Positions 16,322 through 23,773 of a DNA stretch of 53,264 nt are shown here, in pieces (within the stretch, counting starts at the first letter, position 1; every line of letters begins with the position of its first letter). Under the pieces are notes generated by a model. The model was not told the DNA's origin and searched no databases. It saw only the letters and a list, made by a program, of their open reading frames with translations. The stretch is from an uncultured Verrucomicrobiota bacterium (GTDB taxonomy: Bacteria; Verrucomicrobiota; Verrucomicrobiia; Chthoniobacterales; JACTMZ01): NCBI GenBank assembly GCA_903953565.1, contig CAJBKE010000063.1, forward strand, positions 1 through 53,264, written 5' to 3'. Made by a program: the position numbers and the translations under genes.

Positions 16322-18705
16322 ATTGTGGCGGCATCCGCTTCGAGTTGAGAGGCGACGACGTCTGACTGAAACTCCAAGGCGAGCAGCACGGCGGTGTGCT
16401 CGAGATCGGCAAAGTGACGGGCTCGGTCGTGGAGTTCCTGCTTCCGCTGGCGGGCGTGTTCGCGCAGGGATTGCAGCAACCGATCGACTTGGTCGACCGC
16501 CTCTTGTTGCAGCGCGACATGCTCGTCTTCGCCGGTTTTCTCCATGGCATGGATGCTGGCTTGGATCCGCTCCAACGCATCGCGGACTTCATGCGGGTAG
16601 GATTGCCCCGGGTAGAGCATGTCGACGAGTTGGCGCAGACGCTCGACGAGTTCGGCAACTTCCGGCCGTAGAGTGGATCTGCTGCGTGACGAAACGCGCT
16701 CAACCAACGCGGCAACAAGCGCAATGGGCAACGTGAGCAAGGCTAGAGGCGCTCCCAAAAGGATTGCGGCTGAACTGACATGCTTCTTCCTACGCCGAAT
16801 TCGCGGTCCCGGCCTTGAGGCCCGGATACCGGGGTCGAAACTGTCCTCTTGCACGACGTTGTAGAGCTTGTCGGGTGGCGGTGCCATGCATGCGCTGACG
16901 TGCCTTTCGACTTCCAAGGCAGGCTGGATGATCTCGGTTTGGGCGACGGGAACTTGCTCGGCTTCATCCCAAGCAATGAAAGCCGCGTCGCTCGACAGAA
17001 GGTTGAACTGTTTGGCGACAACCAGCGCTTCGTCCTCGCGGTTGGATGCATCCAAGGAGCGGATGCGCGTGCGGGCCCAGATCAGACCCGCGTTGCGGAA
17101 GCTGATTGGTTGAGGGTTGAGGGATGAAAGTTGAGCGTAGACGTCGGAAGAGGGCGGAGAGCCGGTGGGCAGCGTGAAGGATAAATCGAGCGTGGGAGCG
17201 TCGGGGGTCGCGCTGATGGGGATTACGATATCGTCCGCATCGCAAAGGTCGCGCAGCGGAGTTTCATCGGCTGTTGTCCAGCCAGGGGGCATGGTGAGTC
17301 CGGTCACCACGGGTGCACGAAGAACGGGGGCAAAACGCTCGACAGCTCCGGCAATGTCTTCACCAGGAGCGAGGAAAATGGAACGGCCGCCGGTTTCCTT
17401 GGCGAGCGCATCGAGACCGTCGTTGGCGCTCATGGCCACGCCGAGAATATGCACGGGGCAGCCGAGTTTCTTGGCTGCCATCACAGCACCGTATTCGTCG
17501 CCGACCTGCCCGTCGGTAATGACCAGAACAGCGGCATGATGCTCTCCGCTATGAGCGTTCTTCTTCTGGAGGAGATGCTCGAGAGCCGGCACAAGCTCCG
17601 TGCCGCCATCCACACCGATGCGGTAAATGGCCGATCCTTCAGCACCGAAGTCGATGTCGGCCGCGCGGATCAGCTTGGATTCGTAATCGCGGACACTGCT
17701 TTCGAAGAGCGCGAGCCAGACGCGGGTGGCGGGATGCAGTCGAGGGACAAACGCGGCGAGGGCTTTGCAGGCTCCGGTCCAGTTGTCTCCTTCCATGCTG
17801 CCGCTGCGATCGAGCAGGAAATACACGTCGGGCGGAGGAGCGGTTGCCGTATTTGCCGGCGCCTCGGGCAAACGTATCTCAAGAAGTCCCCGGTTACTTT
17901 CATCGAGCCACGCACGGACCACGGGTGCGTCGGGGCATTTCTCATTCCATGTGAAGATGAAGTCCCGGTTGGGCAAATTGCCATCGATAGCCAGAGCAGC
18001 GAGTAAGTCCTCACCTTCCTTGCGGACAACGATGGGATGACTCGGAGATGAGACAGAGTCAGTGAAATCCCCCGCCCCGCGCAGACGGACCGAGGCGTGC
18101 AGGGAAGCAGCATCGGGATGATCGGCGGCAATGCGCGGGGTCGTGATACGCGAGGCATCGGGGACCAAGTCGGTATCGTCGATGGGACCCGGACCGGAGT
18201 TTTCCCGCAGGAGCGGTTCCCCTGCAATGTAGCGCACGCCGGGGTTGACCGGAATGCGCAGGGTGCGGCGTTCGCGCAAACGTTGCACCGGTTGCAGGTA
18301 GGCGAAACGCATCAGGACGATGTCGCCGGGTTGGAGATTGCCAAGCTGGAGGGTGAAGAGATTGTCGCGTTCGCTTTCGGTGAGGGCAGCGCGACGACCG
18401 CGGGCCTTGGCTTGCTTGAAGAGCTTGCGGGCTTCGCTGCGCTTTTCGGTCTTGGCGATGATGACACGTCCGTTGACGCGCATCTCGCAACGGTAAGCGG
18501 CCGCATCGGCCGGCAACGGGAAGAGGTAGCGGCAATCGAGGGGCTGGTCGTTGTTCTGCTCGAAGAGCTGGTCGACTTCGACGTCGGCAAAACCGGCGGT
18601 GATATCGGCGCGGACACTCAAGCCCCGCAAGGGGAGGACGATGCGGGATTTTTCCAGCCAGGCTTCGAGGCCGAAGGGTTCGGAGGGAACATTGCGTGAT
18701 TTCAT
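16318..18705 (-). CDS. VIT and von Willebrand factor A domain protein
   Basis: This 795-aa protein has a VIT domain (about residues 20-140: DVEVDQLFEQNN, CRYLFPLP, AYRCEMRVNGR) and a vWA domain (about 290-460) with the MIDAS motif D299-R-S-G-S and a later VITDGQVGD. A hydrophobic stretch near 650-675 (LLGAPLALLTLPIALVAAL) is a probable membrane span, followed by a coiled coil to the end. VIT-vWA proteins bind protein partners through a metal site. No signal peptide is evident at the N terminus, so the vWA part may be cytoplasmic with a C-terminal anchor. It overlaps the regulator gene upstream and the PEP-CTERM gene downstream by 4 nt each, indicating joint expression. Confidence 0.85.
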   Translation of the reverse strand: MKSRNVPSEPFGLEAWLEKSRIVLPLRGLSVRADITAGFADVEVDQLFEQNNDQPLDCRYLFPLPADAAAYRCEMRVNGRVIIAKTEKRSEARKLFKQAKARGRRAALTESERDNLFTLQLGNLQPGDIVLMRFAYLQPVQRLRERRTLRIPVNPGVRYIAGEPLLRENSGPGPIDDTDLVPDASRITTPRIAADHPDAASLHASVRLRGAGDFTDSVSSPSHPIVVRKEGEDLLAALAIDGNLPNRDFIFTWNEKCPDAPVVRAWLDESNRGLLEIRLPEAPANTATAPPPDVYFLLDRSGSMEGDNWTGACKALAAFVPRLHPATRVWLALFESSVRDYESKLIRAADIDFGAEGSAIYRIGVDGGTELVPALEHLLQKKNAHSGEHHAAVLVITDGQVGDEYGAVMAAKKLGCPVHILGVAMSANDGLDALAKETGGRSIFLAPGEDIAGAVERFAPVLRAPVVTGLTMPPGWTTADETPLRDLCDADDIVIPISATPDAPTLDLSFTLPTGSPPSSDVYAQLSSLNPQPISFRNAGLIWARTRIRSLDASNREDEALVVAKQFNLLSSDAAFIAWDEAEQVPVAQTEIIQPALEVERHVSACMAPPPDKLYNVVQEDSFDPGIRASRPGPRIRRRKKHVSSAAILLGAPLALLTLPIALVAALVERVSSRSRSTLRPEVAELVERLRQLVDMLYPGQSYPHEVRDALERIQASIHAMEKTGEDEHVALQQEAVDQVDRLLQSLREHARQRKQELHDRARHFADLEHTAVLLALEFQSDVVASQLEADAATM

Positions 18706-19187
18706 CGGGAGGTGACTTTCTGTTTCTGGAGGATGCGGTTGATGGCGGCGACTTGGGCGGCGGTGGGGCGCGCGCCGTCACGACCGATCAAGGCGAAGGA
18801 GCCCTCGAGCGGGGTGACGTTCCAAGTCTCGGCGGAAAATGGGGGCAAGGTGGCAACGGGCTGCTGCTCGCGCTTGGCGCGGGTGAGAAGCTCGCGGAGG
18901 TTGGCGTCGTCGCGACCGTAGAGGAGTTCCTGGATACGGCGCAGGGGCATGCCGCGGGATTGGAGGGCGCGGATGGAAGCGAGTTGCAGGAAGTGGCGCT
19001 CGCCGTAAGTCCCCTCGCCTTTGAGCGGACCATCGAGAAGCCCGAGCGTGCGGTAATAGCGGAGGCTGCGCTGGGATAGGTTCTCGGCAGCCTGACCGCT
19101 GGCGGGAACGAACCCTTTTTCGGAGCACCAATCGTTCACGGCTTCGGCGAGATCCCCGAGGTTTTCGTAGGTAGTGGAGCGGTTCAT
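18702..19187 (-). CDS. MerR-family-like transcriptional regulator
   Basis: This 161-aa protein has a MerR-type winged-helix region: SQRSLRYYRTLGLLDGP, GTYGERHFLQLASIRALQSRGMPLRRIQELL (about residues 38-92). A linker and short C-terminal segment (GRDGARPTAAQVAAINRIL) follow. It lacks an obvious metal-binding Cys set, so the ligand is unknown. The ATG at 19187 is chosen because upstream in-frame sequence overlaps another gene and is not MerR-like. A perfect inverted repeat (19204-19222) sits just upstream and is a natural operator, suggesting autoregulation and control of the coupled VIT-vWA, PEP-CTERM, small-peptide and repeat-protein genes. Confidence 0.8.
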   Translation of the reverse strand: MNRSTTYENLGDLAEAVNDWCSEKGFVPASGQAAENLSQRSLRYYRTLGLLDGPLKGEGTYGERHFLQLASIRALQSRGMPLRRIQELLYGRDDANLRELLTRAKREQQPVATLPPFSAETWNVTPLEGSFALIGRDGARPTAAQVAAINRILQKQKVTSR

Positions 19188-19203
19188 GGGTGCACTCTGC
19201 CAG

Positions 19204-19222
19204 TTGACAGTGTTGCTGTCAA
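19204..19222 (-). promoter_or_regulatory. Candidate MerR operator
   Basis: A perfect inverted repeat, TTGACAG-TGTTG-CTGTCAA, of 7-nt arms and a 5-nt centre lies 17 nt before the ATG of the MerR-type gene. It contains a TTGACA hexamer on both strands, so a regulator bound here would cover a -35 element. No clear -10 was found, so the exact promoter is unresolved. Confidence 0.6.
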
Positions 19223-19231
19223 TACGAGTTT

Positions 19232-19846
19232 TTAGGGACTTGGTCGGGCCGTGCCTTGGAGCCTGCTGGCAGCCGATCCGGGGGGACATCCGCCGAACCG
19301 GATCTGGTGCGGCAAGAGCGGTCCGAATCCGAATCCCAGAAAGACGCCTTCGACGATTTCGTAGCTGCCAATGAAACTCTGCTCGTGATCCCACGTGAAG
19401 GAGTGGAATCCCTGATGCACGTGAGCAATCTCGTGCAGGAGTATTTCGCAGGTGGCCACGGGCGAGTGGATACCGAGGTCGGTGGGCTTCCAAAGCCGGC
19501 GCGGCTTTTGGAGGCAACCAGAGAACGGGAAGATGCGGATCTCGAGCGGCTGGGCCAGGGTGTGGCGGACGAAGCCCGCCGCATGGATCCTCTTGCGCTG
19601 GGGCAAACGCACGGGGATGCGTGGAAGGGCCAGACCGAACGCCACATGGTCGTAGACGTTTTGCAGTTCGAGCTGCGCACGAAGACGCAGCCGGCGAAGA
19701 CCTAGCCTCTCCCGCAAGGCTTTGGTCATGGCCCGAACGCTTGGCGCTTTGGAGCGAAGGTGCAGGAGCTTGTAGGCGTATGCCGTGTAGGCCGGGAGCT
19801 GGTTGGAAAACGGGCGGAGTTCGTCTTGGCTGTAATTCGTGTCCAC
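19232..19846 (-). CDS. Putative HEXXH zinc metallopeptidase-like protein
   Basis: This 204-aa protein contains CEILLHEIAHVHQG (about residues 133-146), an HEXXH zinc-binding helix of the kind found in SprT-like and small metallopeptidase domains. A possible third ligand is in WDHEQSF shortly after. The N-terminal half is rich in Arg and Leu. There is no signal peptide. Start is probably GTG 19846; the ribosome-binding site is weak. The gene ends 45 nt before the MerR gene start and the operator lies between them, so it may be transcribed separately. Family assignment rests on the motif alone. Confidence 0.6.
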   Translation of the reverse strand: MDTNYSQDELRPFSNQLPAYTAYAYKLLHLRSKAPSVRAMTKALRERLGLRRLRLRAQLELQNVYDHVAFGLALPRIPVRLPQRKRIHAAGFVRHTLAQPLEIRIFPFSGCLQKPRRLWKPTDLGIHSPVATCEILLHEIAHVHQGFHSFTWDHEQSFIGSYEIVEGVFLGFGFGPLLPHQIRFGGCPPGSAASRLQGTARPSP

Positions 19847-19912
19847 CTATCAAGACGCGCCCGCGTTGCGCACACGTGAAGAAGGAAGGACTCCGCTTCA
19901 TGTCCAGACGGT

Positions 19913-20323
19913 TCACGCCGGGTCGGTGTCTTTGCCGAAGAAGAACTGCCAGTCGTCCATCTCCAGTTCGTGGGAGTTCTCCTGGTTGTCGGTGAAGGCG
20001 TGGAGCCAGCCATTGTATTGGTCGCGGCGGCTGGTGTGGTAGGAGAGCTTTTCGTAGGACTCGATCAGGGACTTGCGCAGGTCGTTACGAATCATGACAT
20101 CGCCGCCGGCGGTCCAATCGCGCCCCTTGATGTTGGTGCGCTCTGGCGTTTGCAGGACGGTCTTCTCGTTGACCTCGATGCCGTCGGCCCGGATCTCGGC
20201 GATGAGTTGCTCGCGGCGAGCATCCCAGAATTCGAGGCACTTGTTGTGGTGCTCGATCTTGGCTTTGGTGGCGTCGGCGAGTTGTTGTGCGGTGTAACGG
20301 AACGTCCAGGTATCTCTTTTCAT
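19913..20323 (-). CDS. Hypothetical helical protein, 136 aa
   Basis: I do not recognise a named domain. The protein starts MKRDTWTFRYTAQQLADA and is largely helical and charged (K/E/R-rich), with a His/Tyr segment near the middle and a C terminus with WQFFFGKD. It has no signal peptide or membrane span. The ATG at 20323 is chosen over an upstream start (20368) because AAAGGAGACAAC stands at ideal spacing before it, the same ribosome-binding context as the gene at 187. It stands alone between secreted-protein genes. Confidence 0.75.
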   Translation of the reverse strand: MKRDTWTFRYTAQQLADATKAKIEHHNKCLEFWDARREQLIAEIRADGIEVNEKTVLQTPERTNIKGRDWTAGGDVMIRNDLRKSLIESYEKLSYHTSRRDQYNGWLHAFTDNQENSHELEMDDWQFFFGKDTDPA

Positions 20324-20428
20324 CGTGTTGTCTCCTTTGTCAGTTGTGTTGAAACGGCAATGGACCACCGCCAGCGCGGCTTGAGGGCCGGCTGTCGTGA
20401 GTGGTCCACGACCGGAAATGTTGTTTGG

Positions 20429-21127
20429 TTAATCCCCGAACAAGAGCGGTGCCTGCGTGGCATACGGGTTGTTCGGACTTTGGGAGGAATACGGGCTCCC
20501 GTAGGTCGAATACGGATTTTTGATGGAAGTGGAAGAATACGGACTGCCGTAGCGTCCATAGGGATTTGCGACGGAATCGGGATCGTAAGGATTGTCGCTC
20601 AGTTCCCCGAGATAAGTGCCGTCTTGTGCAACGATCTTCGGAGCATCGGTGGCGCAAGGATTGCGGGCACTGGTTGGGGAAAACGGGCTGCCGAATTGGC
20701 CATAAGGATTGTTGACGCTCTTGGCTGAATACGGACTGCCCGCGGCGCTGTAGGGATTTGCGGTGGAATCCGAGGCGTAGGGATTCGCGCTGAGCCTTCC
20801 GAGATACTCGGGACAGTCAGCATCGTCTTCGGCGATCTCCGCGACGCGGTAAACCTGAGAGACCTGGGGCTCGAGGCCGCATTGTTCAACCAGCGGATCC
20901 GCATCAACCACGGGAGCGACAAAGGGCTGAAAGACCGGAACGATCGGCTCAATAACGGGCCGAATCGGCCTGATCGGTTCGATGACCGGCGTGCGCAGCG
21001 CTGTGTCAAACGCATCAAAGGAATCCGTGGCCGCGGTTTGTTCGGGTTCCTCGTCCCAGCCAAACTGGGCGTGAGCGCAAGGCACCACCAAGAGGAGAAC
21101 CGCCGCGAGGAGCCAAAGCTTTTGCAT
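20429..21127 (-). CDS. Secreted repeat protein (NPY / YGSPYS repeats)
   Basis: This 232-aa protein has a cleavable signal peptide (residues 1-20, ending AHAQ). An acidic/Pro segment follows with I-x-P-I-R-P-V-I-E-P repeats (about 45-75). From about 115 to the end there are short repeats built on NPY-x(2)-YGSPYS-x(2)-S-x(2)-NPY. Such Tyr/Asn/Pro/Ser-rich repeats occur in exported proteins of unknown role and may form extended or surface-binding stretches. The ATG at 21127 follows the stop of the upstream lipoprotein gene by 2 nt, so the two are coupled. The repeats allow copy-number variation between strains. Confidence 0.75.
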   Translation of the reverse strand: MQKLWLLAAVLLLVVPCAHAQFGWDEEPEQTAATDSFDAFDTALRTPVIEPIRPIRPVIEPIVPVFQPFVAPVVDADPLVEQCGLEPQVSQVYRVAEIAEDDADCPEYLGRLSANPYASDSTANPYSAAGSPYSAKSVNNPYGQFGSPFSPTSARNPCATDAPKIVAQDGTYLGELSDNPYDPDSVANPYGRYGSPYSSTSIKNPYSTYGSPYSSQSPNNPYATQAPLLFGD

Positions 21128-21129
21128 GG

Positions 21130-21624
21130 TCAATTAAGCGCCAAAAGCTGGCCACGGTATTTCATGGGAACCTTGCCGATATTCACGATACGCAGAGCAC
21201 GTTGTCCGGAGGTCGAGTCGGCGGTCTGCTGGAAGGTGGCGACGGCGGTATCGTTCAAGCGCCACATGGCACCGGTGGCAGGGTCGACGATGAGCATGCC
21301 GATGATGACGCCGCCGAAGAGCAGGTTGCCGAAATACCAGCCGTCGATCTTGGCGGTGAGCGGAACAGACTGCATCACGCCCTTGCGCTTATACTCGATG
21401 GTGTATTTGGCCGGCTGGAAGTATCCCTCCGATGCGGGGAGAACGATGGTGGCTGGCGTCACGCCGCTCGCCACAGGAACCCCATTGTCACGTTTGACGA
21501 CGAAGTCCGCCCCGATGGGATTGCTCGTGATGGCAACCGGGTATTCGGATTTGCTGACGATAGAAGCGCAGCCGGCCAAAACGACGGCACCGGCAGTAAC
21601 GACGAGGGCGATGTATTTTTTCAT
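21130..21624 (-). CDS. Lipoprotein, 164 aa
   Basis: The N terminus is a lipoprotein signal peptide with lipobox LAGC (Cys at about residue 19), so the mature protein is lipid-anchored in the envelope. The body has a PEGA-like opening (YPVAITSNPIGADFVVKRDNG, with TPATIVL), which often forms a small beta-domain. A Gly-rich hydrophobic segment (about 95-115, LLFGGVIIGMLIVDPATGAMW) may insert in a membrane. The ATG at 21624 gives the best signal peptide. It is coupled to the NPY/YGSPYS gene. The substrate or partner is unknown. Confidence 0.8.
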   Translation of the reverse strand: MKKYIALVVTAGAVVLAGCASIVSKSEYPVAITSNPIGADFVVKRDNGVPVASGVTPATIVLPASEGYFQPAKYTIEYKRKGVMQSVPLTAKIDGWYFGNLLFGGVIIGMLIVDPATGAMWRLNDTAVATFQQTADSTSGQRALRIVNIGKVPMKYRGQLLALN

Positions 21625-21667
21625 AACGCCCACCGATTGTAGGCATGGAATGAGCTTTGGGAACCAG

Positions 21668-21776
21668 CTTGCGTGTCATAACAGAAAACGTTGGCAACGC
21701 GCGCGTTGTGGACAATCACCACTCCCGAGGTCGCCGCGGCGACCAGACCAAAAGACCAAGAGACCAAGAGCTTATC
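21668..21776 (-). promoter_or_regulatory. Recurrent upstream element, copy c (degenerate)
   Basis: Read on the minus strand: a pyrimidine tract with three GGTCT repeats (21776-21745), a hairpin GGTCGCCG-CGGCGACC, and TATGACACGCAAG (21680-21668). It lies about 45-150 nt upstream of the lipoprotein gene start. The block is less conserved than in copies a, b and f, and the hairpin lies further away. Confidence 0.35.
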
Positions 21777-21896
21777 CGATCACCATTCACGCATTTCGAT
21801 CGCAAGATTCTGACCCAGCTCGTTCAAACGGTTTTGTAGACAGGCCAAGGCAGGCCAAGTTTTTAGCCACCGATTAACGCGGATGGACACGGATAA

Positions 21897-21925
21897 ATTT
21901 TTAGCCGAGGACCTCGGCTAAAAAT
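21897..21925 (-). terminator. Palindromic terminator-like hairpin
   Basis: A perfect inverted repeat with 14-nt arms (ATTTTTAGCCGAGG) and a 1-nt centre lies 28 nt past the end of the DUF4926 pair. The A/T flanks could give a short U-tract in either direction, so it may terminate the DUF4926 transcript. The tight loop means it would fold with a few unpaired bases. Confidence 0.45.
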
Positions 21926-21952
21926 AATTGGTCCGAAGGGACGGATTCCGGG

Positions 21953-22186
21953 CTAAGCCGCGACTAACTCGCGGACGTGAGAGACGTCGCGTTTGCTGAC
22001 TGGGCGGCATTGACCGGCCAAGACCGTGGCGACGGCGAGGGTGTTGCCCGCGAGCGTCATGAACTCGACTTCGTAGGCTTCGCCACCGCGATGGATGTGC
22101 ACAACGGTGCCGACATCGCCGGCTTCCAAGCCATCGGCCGGAAGATCAGCGGTCAGGACCACACAATCGTGTTCGTGAATGTTCAC
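21953..22186 (-). CDS. DUF4926 protein
   Basis: This 77-aa protein matches the DUF4926 pattern: HDCVVLTADLPADGLEAGDVGTVVHIH followed by YEVEF and TLAVATV. It is a small SH3-like beta-barrel. The GTG at 22186 is preferred since family members start a few residues before D-C/T-V-V-L; a GTG at 22210 would add eight residues. A second DUF4926 gene lies 64 nt upstream on the same strand. Members often occur beside toxin-antitoxin-like genes, but the function is unknown. Confidence 0.8.
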   Translation of the reverse strand: MNIHEHDCVVLTADLPADGLEAGDVGTVVHIHRGGEAYEVEFMTLAGNTLAVATVLAGQCRPVSKRDVSHVRELVAA

Positions 22187-22250
22187 TCGTCCAAAGGATA
22201 AGCGATCCACAGGGAGTGACTAGTAACAAGTGGCTTGTGGCGAGAGGAGG

Positions 22251-22493
22251 TTAGGCCGGCTGGAGAACGCGGGCGCAGAGCACTTCGTCGCTGCGCAGAG
22301 GTTCGAGATAGTTCTCAGGCACGGTAGCCACAGCAATCGTGTCGCCGGTCGCGTTGAAGACCTCGATGGAATAACCCTCTTCCCCGTCCCGCGCCACATG
22401 ATGGTCGACGATGACGACCACATCGCCACGGCGCAGGTTGTGCTCTGGCAGGTCATGCGTCAGCACTGCTTCTGTGTAGAGGTCGAAGGTCAT
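22251..22493 (-). CDS. DUF4926 protein, second copy
   Basis: This 80-aa protein shows the same layout as its neighbour: TEAVLTHDLPEHNLRRGDVVVIVDHH, a central EGYSIEVFNATGDTIAVATV and a short acidic tail. The two share the D-L-P-x-x-x-L-x-x-G-D-V core and IAVATV, so they are probably an old tandem duplication. It has no signal peptide. It probably shares a transcript with the downstream copy, ending at the palindrome at 21897-21925. Confidence 0.8.
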   Translation of the reverse strand: MTFDLYTEAVLTHDLPEHNLRRGDVVVIVDHHVARDGEEGYSIEVFNATGDTIAVATVPENYLEPLRSDEVLCARVLQPA

Positions 22494-22555
22494 ACGACAG
22501 GCAGGGTAGTCCGTGTTCAGTCTTCAGTGGGAGGGCTAGGAGCTGGGCTATCTAA

Positions 22556-23440
22556 TCAATTAGACTTGGATTTTTTGCGCGGACTGATTTTGCGTTTGGG
22601 GGCGCCCGGAGCAAGAGCGAGATAGTTGTCGCTGGTGACCACTTTGCGTCCGGTCTTCTTCTCGAGCTCCTTGCGAGCGTGGCCGGCAACGGAACCACCT
22701 TGATGGGCGGCGTGTTTATTCTCGGCAAAGCCGCGGGTGTCGCGACTGCGAGCGATTTCAGTAGTCGATGCTTCGCCGAGCATGGAAAAGATGAGTTCAA
22801 GGTCGGTCATGTGGTCGCGCAAGTTCTGGCGGTCCAGTTTCTTGTGGCGTGCGTATTCGGCGGGAGTGAGGCCGAAGGCGGCTTGGGAAATTTCCGCGGT
22901 GAGGATGGCGTATTCGCGCTGTTCTTTGACCCCGCGCTTTTTCCATTCGTCGGTGAGTTCATCGCGGATAGCGATGGAGCGCATGCGTTTCTCGATCCAG
23001 TCGTCGGAGTAACCCTTGGCTTTGTAAAGGGCGCGGGTGCGTTTGGTGGCCAACTCGGGATCTTCTATTTCCTGGATGCGCTCGTAGCCGACTTTGGCCA
23101 GCCAGCGTTTGAAGGGCTCTGCTTTGGGACTGGGGATTGACTGGATGAGGCGGAAAAGGCCTTCTGTGTTCCAGCATTGAAGGCGCTGGATACCACCGGG
23201 GGTCTCAAATGGCAGAGCAAGGGGGGGGATAATTTGTCCCCCCCCTTTGAAAGCGTCGCCCAGAAAGGGGTCGCGCTTGCGCATTTTCTTAAGGTAGTCG
23301 GAGGGATTTGTTGAGTCGGTGAGCGCAGCGACGACATCGGCAATGACAAACCACCATTCGTTGTTGTGGATGGTGCGGCGGACTTGTTTGCGCTGGAACA
23401 GGGCAATGCGCGTCTCGGGTGAATCGGCTGCGGGGCTCAT
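22556..23440 (-). CDS. Bro-N domain protein (phage antirepressor / DinD-like)
   Basis: This 294-aa protein has an N-terminal Bro-N DNA-binding domain (about residues 10-110: RKQVRRTIHNNEWWFVIADVVAALTDS, LQCWNTEGLFRLIQSI). A helical C-terminal part (YERIQEIEDPELATKR, NLRDHMTDLELIFSMLGEASTTEIARSRD) recalls DNA-damage-inducible protein D. It ends in a basic tail. Such proteins bind DNA and occur both in phages and as domesticated chromosomal genes; no other phage genes are near. The coding sequence contains a G8 and a C8 run 9 nt apart (codons for GGG and IPPL near residue 69), a possible slippage site. The region upstream has palindromes and element copy d. Confidence 0.85.
   Translation of the reverse strand: MSPAADSPETRIALFQRKQVRRTIHNNEWWFVIADVVAALTDSTNPSDYLKKMRKRDPFLGDAFKGGGQIIPPLALPFETPGGIQRLQCWNTEGLFRLIQSIPSPKAEPFKRWLAKVGYERIQEIEDPELATKRTRALYKAKGYSDDWIEKRMRSIAIRDELTDEWKKRGVKEQREYAILTAEISQAAFGLTPAEYARHKKLDRQNLRDHMTDLELIFSMLGEASTTEIARSRDTRGFAENKHAAHQGGSVAGHARKELEKKTGRKVVTSDNYLALAPGAPKRKISPRKKSKSN
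23219..23247. repeat. Paired G8/C8 homopolymers inside the Bro-N gene
   Basis: Eight G (23221-23228) and eight C (23238-23245) are separated by ATAATTTGT and extended by A/T pairs, forming a hairpin with about 10-nt arms in coding sequence. Both runs are in frame here. Gain or loss of one base in either run would truncate the protein. Confidence 0.85.
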
Positions 23441-23507
23441 TGTGAAAGTAAAGAATGCGCGAGTTGTCTTAGGGCATCAACATCGCACTGGCCAGTCGTT
23501 CGAGGAA

Positions 23508-23560
23508 CTTTGTGAGTCATAAGGGCGCCTTGGCGACCAAACAGACAACTCGAAGAGACA
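23508..23560 (-). promoter_or_regulatory. Recurrent upstream element, copy d
   Basis: On the minus strand: CTCTTCGAGTTGTCTGT (23556-23540), an imperfect hairpin (23538-23524), then TATGACTCACAAAG (23521-23508) and TTCCTCGAACGACTGGCCA. It lies about 70 nt upstream of the Bro-N start. CTCTTCGAGTTGTCTGT is shared with copy e. Confidence 0.45.
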
Positions 23561-23617
23561 TGTATAGAAAAAGCGCATTTCGCATACATGTTTTGGTGGA
23601 TATGCATAAAATCCACC
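23558..23617. promoter_or_regulatory. Two adjacent inverted repeats, possible operators
   Basis: ACATGTAT (23558-23565) pairs with ATACATGT (23584-23591), and GGTGGAT (23595-23601) pairs with ATCCACC (23611-23617). Both are perfect and lie 118-177 nt upstream of the Bro-N gene. They could be binding sites for the Bro-N protein or another dimeric regulator. Confidence 0.4.
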
Positions 23618-23773
23618 GAAATTTGAGCTTTCAGAGGTCGGGAACAGGAGAACGACGCATGGCTAGGTAACGGGTTGCGGGGTAAAGGTGGGAAAGTAGG
23701 AAGGTTGAGATCAGCGAAAGATCAAAAAACAAAAAGCCGAGAGCGGGAAGAGTTCCGTGTGTCATAGCAGCTG

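Larger units (their letters stand above)
21625..21952. other. Gene-free stretch with element copy c and a palindrome
   Basis: This 328-nt stretch holds a degenerate copy of the recurrent element (21668-21776), a fragment of the dispersed repeat ACGCGGAT..ACACGGATAAA (about 21877-21897) and a 29-nt palindrome (21897-21925). No coding region is supported. Confidence 0.6.
23441..23773. other. Gene-free stretch upstream of the Bro-N gene
   Basis: This 333-nt stretch contains element copy d (23508-23560), two inverted repeats (23558-23617) and a weak element remnant CCGTGTGTCATA (about 23753-23764). A short peptide could be read from ATG 23520 on the minus strand (MTHKVPRTTGQ...), similar to the reading of copy a (MTHKALLERTTGQ...). 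I treat this as a property of the repeat, not a gene. Confidence 0.55.
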
